This document shows positions 61,062 through 64,000 of a stretch of DNA of 64,000 nt, one piece after another. Source of the stretch: an uncultured Spirochaetales bacterium (lineage in GTDB: Bacteria; Spirochaetota; Spirochaetia; Sphaerochaetales; Sphaerochaetaceae). The position numbers and the translations under genes were made by a program. The notes under the pieces are model-generated. The model saw only the letters and a program-made list of their open reading frames with translations. It was not told where the DNA came from and searched no databases. Each line of letters begins with the position of its first letter. Position 1 is the stretch's first letter. The stretch spans positions 1-64,000 of the forward strand of contig CASENB010000029.1 in NCBI GenBank assembly GCA_949289305.1, given 5' to 3'.

Positions 61062-61349
61062 TTTCTTTTCCCGCTAGGAACAAGCAAATGGAACAAGATA
61101 GAACATAGGATGTTCTCCTATATAAGCAAGAACTGGAGAGGCTGCCCTCTCGTTTCTCTGGAAACGATTATAAGCTTGATAGCATCCTACTAAGACAAAA
61201 AAAGCCTTCATATTGAATGTTCTCTAGATAGGAATATCTATAACAAAGGAATTAAGGTAAGCCAAGATGAATTAAGAGAAGTAAATATTATACGGGATAA
61301 ATTCCATGGAGGATGTAACTATTGCTTTTTCCCTAATGAATTTCTGTAA
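61062..61349 (+). pseudogene. ISAzo13-family transposase C-terminal remnant
   Basis: The frame running through 61077 encodes GTSKWNKIEHRMFSYISKNW, then RGCPLVSLETIISLIAS, an in-frame TAA, and SLHIECSLDRNIYNKGIKVS followed by a stretch ending FHGGCNYCFFPNEFL and TAA at 61347-61349. This is the characteristic C-terminus of ISAzo13 transposases (GTSKWNKIEHRLFS and FHGEWNY blocks). Only about 95 codons remain, with one internal stop, so it is inactive. No terminal inverted repeat of the element could be identified. Confidence 0.85.
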
Positions 61350-61403
61350 ATATTATTTTTTTTTACAATTCCTAAGGCCTCTGCTTTAGGTTGATAACAC
61401 TTG

Positions 61404-61467
61404 GAATTTTATGATCCTATAATAGATAAAAATCTCGAATTTTATGTTTCTATAATTGATAAAAATC
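61404..61467 (+). repeat. 33-bp tandem duplication upstream of the ATPase
   Basis: GAATTTTATG-N4-CTATAAT-GATAAAAATC-type sequence occurs at 61404-61434 and again from 61437, with about five differences. Each copy contains CTATAAT-like and GATAAAAAT elements, so the duplication may carry tandem promoters or operator sites. A further TATAAT at about 61470-61475 would start transcription just before the ribosome site. Confidence 0.7.
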
Positions 61468-61491
61468 ATTATAATGGGAGTGGGAGGGAGA

Positions 61492-62757
61492 ATGGATCAT
61501 AATCTTCTTAAGAAAATAATCTTTGAACAGCATGAGATAATAAAGAGCGCAAATATAATTACAAGAGAAAAAGAGGTAGACGAAAACGATAACCGCATCT
61601 TAGTCGGGTTACGAAGATCAGGTAAGACTACGATGCTCTATAGTCTTGTTAGAAAGCTAATAGAGAAGGGTGTTGATTGGAATCAGATTATTTATATCAA
61701 CTTCGAAGACGAACGTCTTGATGGTTTTTCTTCAAAGGATTTTGATGACATTCTTTCAGTTAAAGCAGAACTTACAGAGAAAGAAGGGTGGTATTTCTTT
61801 GATGAAATACAGAATATCCCATTATGGGAAAAGTTTTGCCGCCGTTTAGCAGATTCTTCTCTTCATGTATTTGTAACTGGAAGCAATGCTAAAATGCTAA
61901 GTAGAGAAATGGAGAGCACATTAGGAGGAAGATATCTATCATCTCTTATCTTTCCATACTCATTTAGAGAGTATCTTGATGCAAAAGGCATTAAGAGTGA
62001 TGAAAATTCCATTCTTGTGACTAATGCTAATGCAAAGATTATTAATGCATTTGATGAGTATTTGCATTTCGGAGGACTTCCTGAAACTATAAAACGGTCT
62101 AATAAAAGGGAATATATATCATCAGTTTATTCTAAAGTGCTTGAGGGAGACATTATAGCGCGGCATAAGATTAGAAATCCTTTATCTCTTCGTCTTATGG
62201 TAAAAAAGATTGCAGAATCTGTAAAAGATACGATTTCTTATAATAGGATATCATCTAGTTTAAAGAGCATTGGAGTTAGCATTAACACTCAAACAGTCAT
62301 AGATTATTTGTCCTATATTGAAGAATCCTATTTAATCTTCCCTGTTAAGAATTTCTTTTCTCACTTTTCTGAAAAAGAGAGCATGAGAAAGAACTACTTT
62401 CTAGATAACGGCATTCTTTCTCTTTTCCTTTTTGATAAAGATCCTCTATTACTTGAGAATCTAGTTGCTATAGAGCTTCATAGACGTAATGTAGAGAGCG
62501 TTTTCTTTATAAAGAGTGCAAGAACTAATTTAGATATAGACTTCTATCTTCCGCTTGAAAGTACTCTAATTCAAGTATCATATGAGTTAGATCAAAACTC
62601 ATTTGAAAGGGAAGTTAATGCATTAGTAAAAGCAAAAAAGATAATGCCTGATGTGCAAAGACTAATAATACTCACATTAAATGAGAGCAAAACTATATTT
62701 GAAGAGGGAGTTGATGTAGAAGTAATACCTCTCTGGAAATGGCTCTTAAAAGAATAG
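61492..62757 (+). CDS. AAA (AAA_14) plus DUF4143 ATPase
   Basis: A 421-residue protein of the widespread predicted-ATPase family. Walker A GLRRSGKTTMLYSLV near residues 40-54, Walker B WYFFDEIQNIPLWEKF near 103, sensor-like VTGSNAKMLSREMESTLGGR near 131 and the C-terminal DUF4143 domain (ISSSLKSIGVSINTQTVIDYLSYIEESYLIF). DUF4143 often resembles restriction-type nuclease folds; the cellular role is undefined, and the genes cluster with mobile DNA. I start at ATG 61492 after GGGAGGGAG. It sits between a transposase remnant and a DUF3800 element, in the accessory part of the window. Confidence 0.88.
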   Translation: MDHNLLKKIIFEQHEIIKSANIITREKEVDENDNRILVGLRRSGKTTMLYSLVRKLIEKGVDWNQIIYINFEDERLDGFSSKDFDDILSVKAELTEKEGWYFFDEIQNIPLWEKFCRRLADSSLHVFVTGSNAKMLSREMESTLGGRYLSSLIFPYSFREYLDAKGIKSDENSILVTNANAKIINAFDEYLHFGGLPETIKRSNKREYISSVYSKVLEGDIIARHKIRNPLSLRLMVKKIAESVKDTISYNRISSSLKSIGVSINTQTVIDYLSYIEESYLIFPVKNFFSHFSEKESMRKNYFLDNGILSLFLFDKDPLLLENLVAIELHRRNVESVFFIKSARTNLDIDFYLPLESTLIQVSYELDQNSFEREVNALVKAKKIMPDVQRLIILTLNESKTIFEEGVDVEVIPLWKWLLKE

Positions 62758-62937
62758 AAAGATAAAATAAAGGAGTTTGATAGTGATGATTTGTACTTAA
62801 TATAATGGCCTAAAGAGAGGATACTACAACTTTTACTAAGCTTTATGCTATGAAATAGAAAGTGATAAAGTGATGTTGCTTTTTACGTATTTAAGCTTTT
62901 TTATTTTTATGTTGGTTTTGAATATTTTACATTACGA
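62758..62937. other. Intergenic region, nothing identified
   Basis: AT-rich sequence between the ATPase gene and the DUF3800 element promoter. No convincing ORF, hairpin or remnant was seen. Confidence 0.5.
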
Positions 62938-62966
62938 TTGACAATTTGAAAATTCGAAAGTACTCT
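62938..62966 (+). promoter_or_regulatory. Promoter of the DUF3800 RNA/gene element
   Basis: A perfect TTGACA (62938-62943), exactly 17 bases, TACTCT (62961-62966). Start near 62974, just upstream of the structured RNA. Confidence 0.75.
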
Positions 62967-62973
62967 ATATTTG

Positions 62974-63086
62974 CAGGCATTAAAATAGATGACACTGCTT
63001 ACCAACGGAGTTCGAACGATTGTTTAAGCGGCCTGTGTGGTCGTCGCCCGTTGGGGAAGCCTCCCTTCGTGTTGGGAGGTTTTTTT
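62974..63086 (+). ncRNA. Structured leader RNA of the DUF3800 gene
   Basis: About 110 nt from the promoter to a T run. Outer stem CCAACGG (63002-63008) pairs with CCGTTGG (63048-63054). Inside it CGA-a-CGA (63013-63019) pairs with TCGTCG (63041-63046) with one bulged A. An intrinsic terminator follows: CCTCCC (63060-63065), loop TTCGTGTT, GGGAGG (63074-63079), seven T (63080-63086). The DUF3800 start codon lies 11 bases later. Same architecture as the RNA at 60.87 kb, without sequence similarity, and consistent with the DUF3800 RNA motif class. Confidence 0.72.
63060..63086 (+). terminator. Terminator directly before the DUF3800 start codon
   Basis: Six-base perfect GC-rich stem with eight-base loop and seven T. 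Transcription must read through it to reach the DUF3800 gene, so it separates a short RNA from a rarer long mRNA. Confidence 0.85.
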
Positions 63087-63097
63087 ATGGGGAAGAT

Positions 63098-63804
63098 GTG
63101 GACATATACATATATTCAGACGAATCTGGAGTCTTTGATTATAAACATAGGAAGTTTTTCGTAATGGCTGGAATCTTATTTACAGATAAGATGGAAATGG
63201 ATTCGATGATACGAAGGTATAAGGCCGCAGAAAATAATTTCAGAAAGAAGAAACTATATAAGAATATTGGGGAGCTGAAAGCATCTAGACTCTCTTTTGA
63301 TGACAGAAGAAATCTTTTTAGATTAACTGCATGTGCCGATAGGTTTGCTTTTATAATAAACATGAACAGTTTGGATAAGAAAAAGGTTTTTGAAAGTTCT
63401 AAAACAAAGCAAATGCATCTTGATTGGGCATTCAAAGTTGGAATAAAAAAGTTATTTCCCGACTCATAGAAAAAGGGAGTATAACTTCAAGCGATTCCAT
63501 AAATATTCATTGTTTCATAGATGAACACACAACTGCAACGAAAGGCATATATGGGCTTGAAGAAGCCATATTCAAAGAACTTCATGAGGGAACAATAAAC
63601 TTCAAATATGGAAAATATTTTGAACCAATATTCAAAAATCAAACGCTATCTGTGACTGTAAAATATGTCAATTCGGAAGCATATGAACTAATTAGAGCAG
63701 CTGATATAATTGCTAATAGGGTTTTGTTCGAAATTGAGAAAGGGAATATTCAGAGTATCGAAGCAGAGAATTTATGCTTGAGATATTTTCCTTATGACAG
63801 ATAA
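63098..63804 (+). CDS. DUF3800 protein split by a -1 frameshift site
   Basis: The protein begins at GTG 63098 (VDIYIYSDESGVFDYKHRKF) with GGGGA a few bases upstream and carries the DUF3800 motif SDESG. The first frame stops at 63469. The second frame continues VISRLIEKGSITSSDSINIH through YELIRAADIIANRVLFE, the conserved C-terminal AD-IA motif, to 63804. They join exactly by a -1 shift at A_AAA_AAG (63445-63451), giving about 235 residues, the usual DUF3800 length. Either programmed frameshifting or loss of one A in the homopolymer explains this. DUF3800 has an RNase H-like fold; its function is not established. Confidence 0.75.
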
Positions 63805-63880
63805 AAGTTTTCCTGTTGTGAAAACATTGTGAATGCTTTATTAGCTCTAACGGCGAAACATGCAGTCGTTAAAACCGTGG

Positions 63881-63912
63881 GTATAATACCCCGAGGCTTG
63901 CCTCGGAGGGGC
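63881..63912. repeat. REP/IS200-like hairpin near the window edge
   Basis: CCGAGG (63891-63896), loop CTTG, CCTCGG (63901-63906), extended by CC/GG around a bulged A. The sequence before it (GGGTATAATACCC at 63879-63891) can form an alternative hairpin. This form is typical of REP elements or of the ends of Y1-transposase (IS200/RAYT) elements. The rest lies beyond the window. Confidence 0.45.
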
Positions 63913-63980
63913 CTGGAATTTAGAATAAATCACAGGGGGCAAATGGAAGAGGATAGCGGATATATATAGCGCACACAACG

Positions 63981-63994
63981 TATCAAATTTGATA
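63981..63994. promoter_or_regulatory. Perfect 14-bp palindrome
   Basis: TATCAAATTTGATA reads identically on both strands and is followed by ATATCAT. It may be an operator for a gene outside the window. Confidence 0.35.
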
Positions 63995-64000
63995 TATCAT

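Noticed and set aside
63020..63097. Upstream extension of the DUF3800 frame from an ATG at 63020
   Set aside because: It would translate the structured RNA and terminator; GTG 63098 follows a GGGGA site and begins where DUF3800 proteins begin.
62946..63164. Open frame encoding 72 residues across the DUF3800 leader
   Set aside because: It runs through the stems and terminator, its ATG at 63087 is in the wrong frame for the SDESG motif, and it has no family features.
1..64000. tRNA, rRNA and tmRNA genes
   Set aside because: No cloverleaf with a TTCGAAT-type arm or conserved rRNA stretch was found on either strand by eye; the TTCGAA at 63011 belongs to the DUF3800 leader.

Overview
The window looks like a chromosomal segment of a moderately AT-rich spirochaete, probably host-associated and related to Spirochaetales or Sphaerochaetales. 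The case rests on many short-signal lipoproteins with fibronectin-type repeats, the gene content (ECF transporter, NfnAB, two K+ uptake systems, an oligoendopeptidase F, a KamA-family aminomutase) and small beta-barrel proteins. The genus is inference. No rRNA, tRNA or CRISPR array was found.

Layout. 1-135: cut right end of an IS200/IS605-like element. 0.14-6.5 kb (minus): small membrane protein, metallophosphoesterase lipoprotein, beta-barrel protein, two TrkH paralogues and TrkA. 6.5-9.8 kb (plus): two Hsp20 genes behind a sigma-54 promoter with upstream repeats, then KtrB-KtrA. 10-20.6 kb (minus): six-gene surface operon with four lipoproteins (Ig-like and fibronectin domains) and a small outer-membrane protein. 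20.9-23.7 kb: electron-bifurcating NfnAB and a PTS EIIA. 23.6-25.6 kb (minus): ECF ATPase and T component with a BirA-like operator over the promoter, plus 5-formyltetrahydrofolate cyclo-ligase. 25.6-29.1 kb: divergent asnB and pyrG, each with an intrinsic terminator between promoter and start codon. 29.2-33.7 kb: dTDP-glucose dehydratase, membrane protein, transaldolase-like aldolase, ManA, SPFH protein. 33.8-40.8 kb: TolC/HlyD/MacB-type export system in one operon with an NtrB/NtrC-like two-component pair. 40.9-43.1 kb: ABC importer. 43.2-48 kb: PepF, RlmD-like methyltransferase and a degenerate GH2 protein. 48.1-50.6 kb: NAD synthase and an outer-membrane protein. 50.7-58.4 kb: operon of a membrane protein, a metallo-hydrolase, DNA polymerase I, CoaE and a 984-residue protein made of about forty 19-residue helical repeats. 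58.3-60.8 kb: KamA/EpmB-like aminomutase and an MFS transporter.

60.8-64 kb is an accessory region. It holds two structured RNAs, each ending in an intrinsic terminator and each directly upstream of a DUF3800 gene: one gene decayed to 27 codons, the other split by a -1 shift at A_AAA_AAG. It also has a C-terminal ISAzo13 transposase remnant, an AAA/DUF4143 ATPase preceded by a 33-bp tandem duplication, and a REP-like hairpin at the window edge.

Recurring themes: (i) many promoters have the -10 box 6-8 nt before the start codon, suggesting leaderless mRNAs; (ii) regulation by 5' leaders (asnB, pyrG, DUF3800); (iii) ATGA/TAATG overlaps that define long operons.
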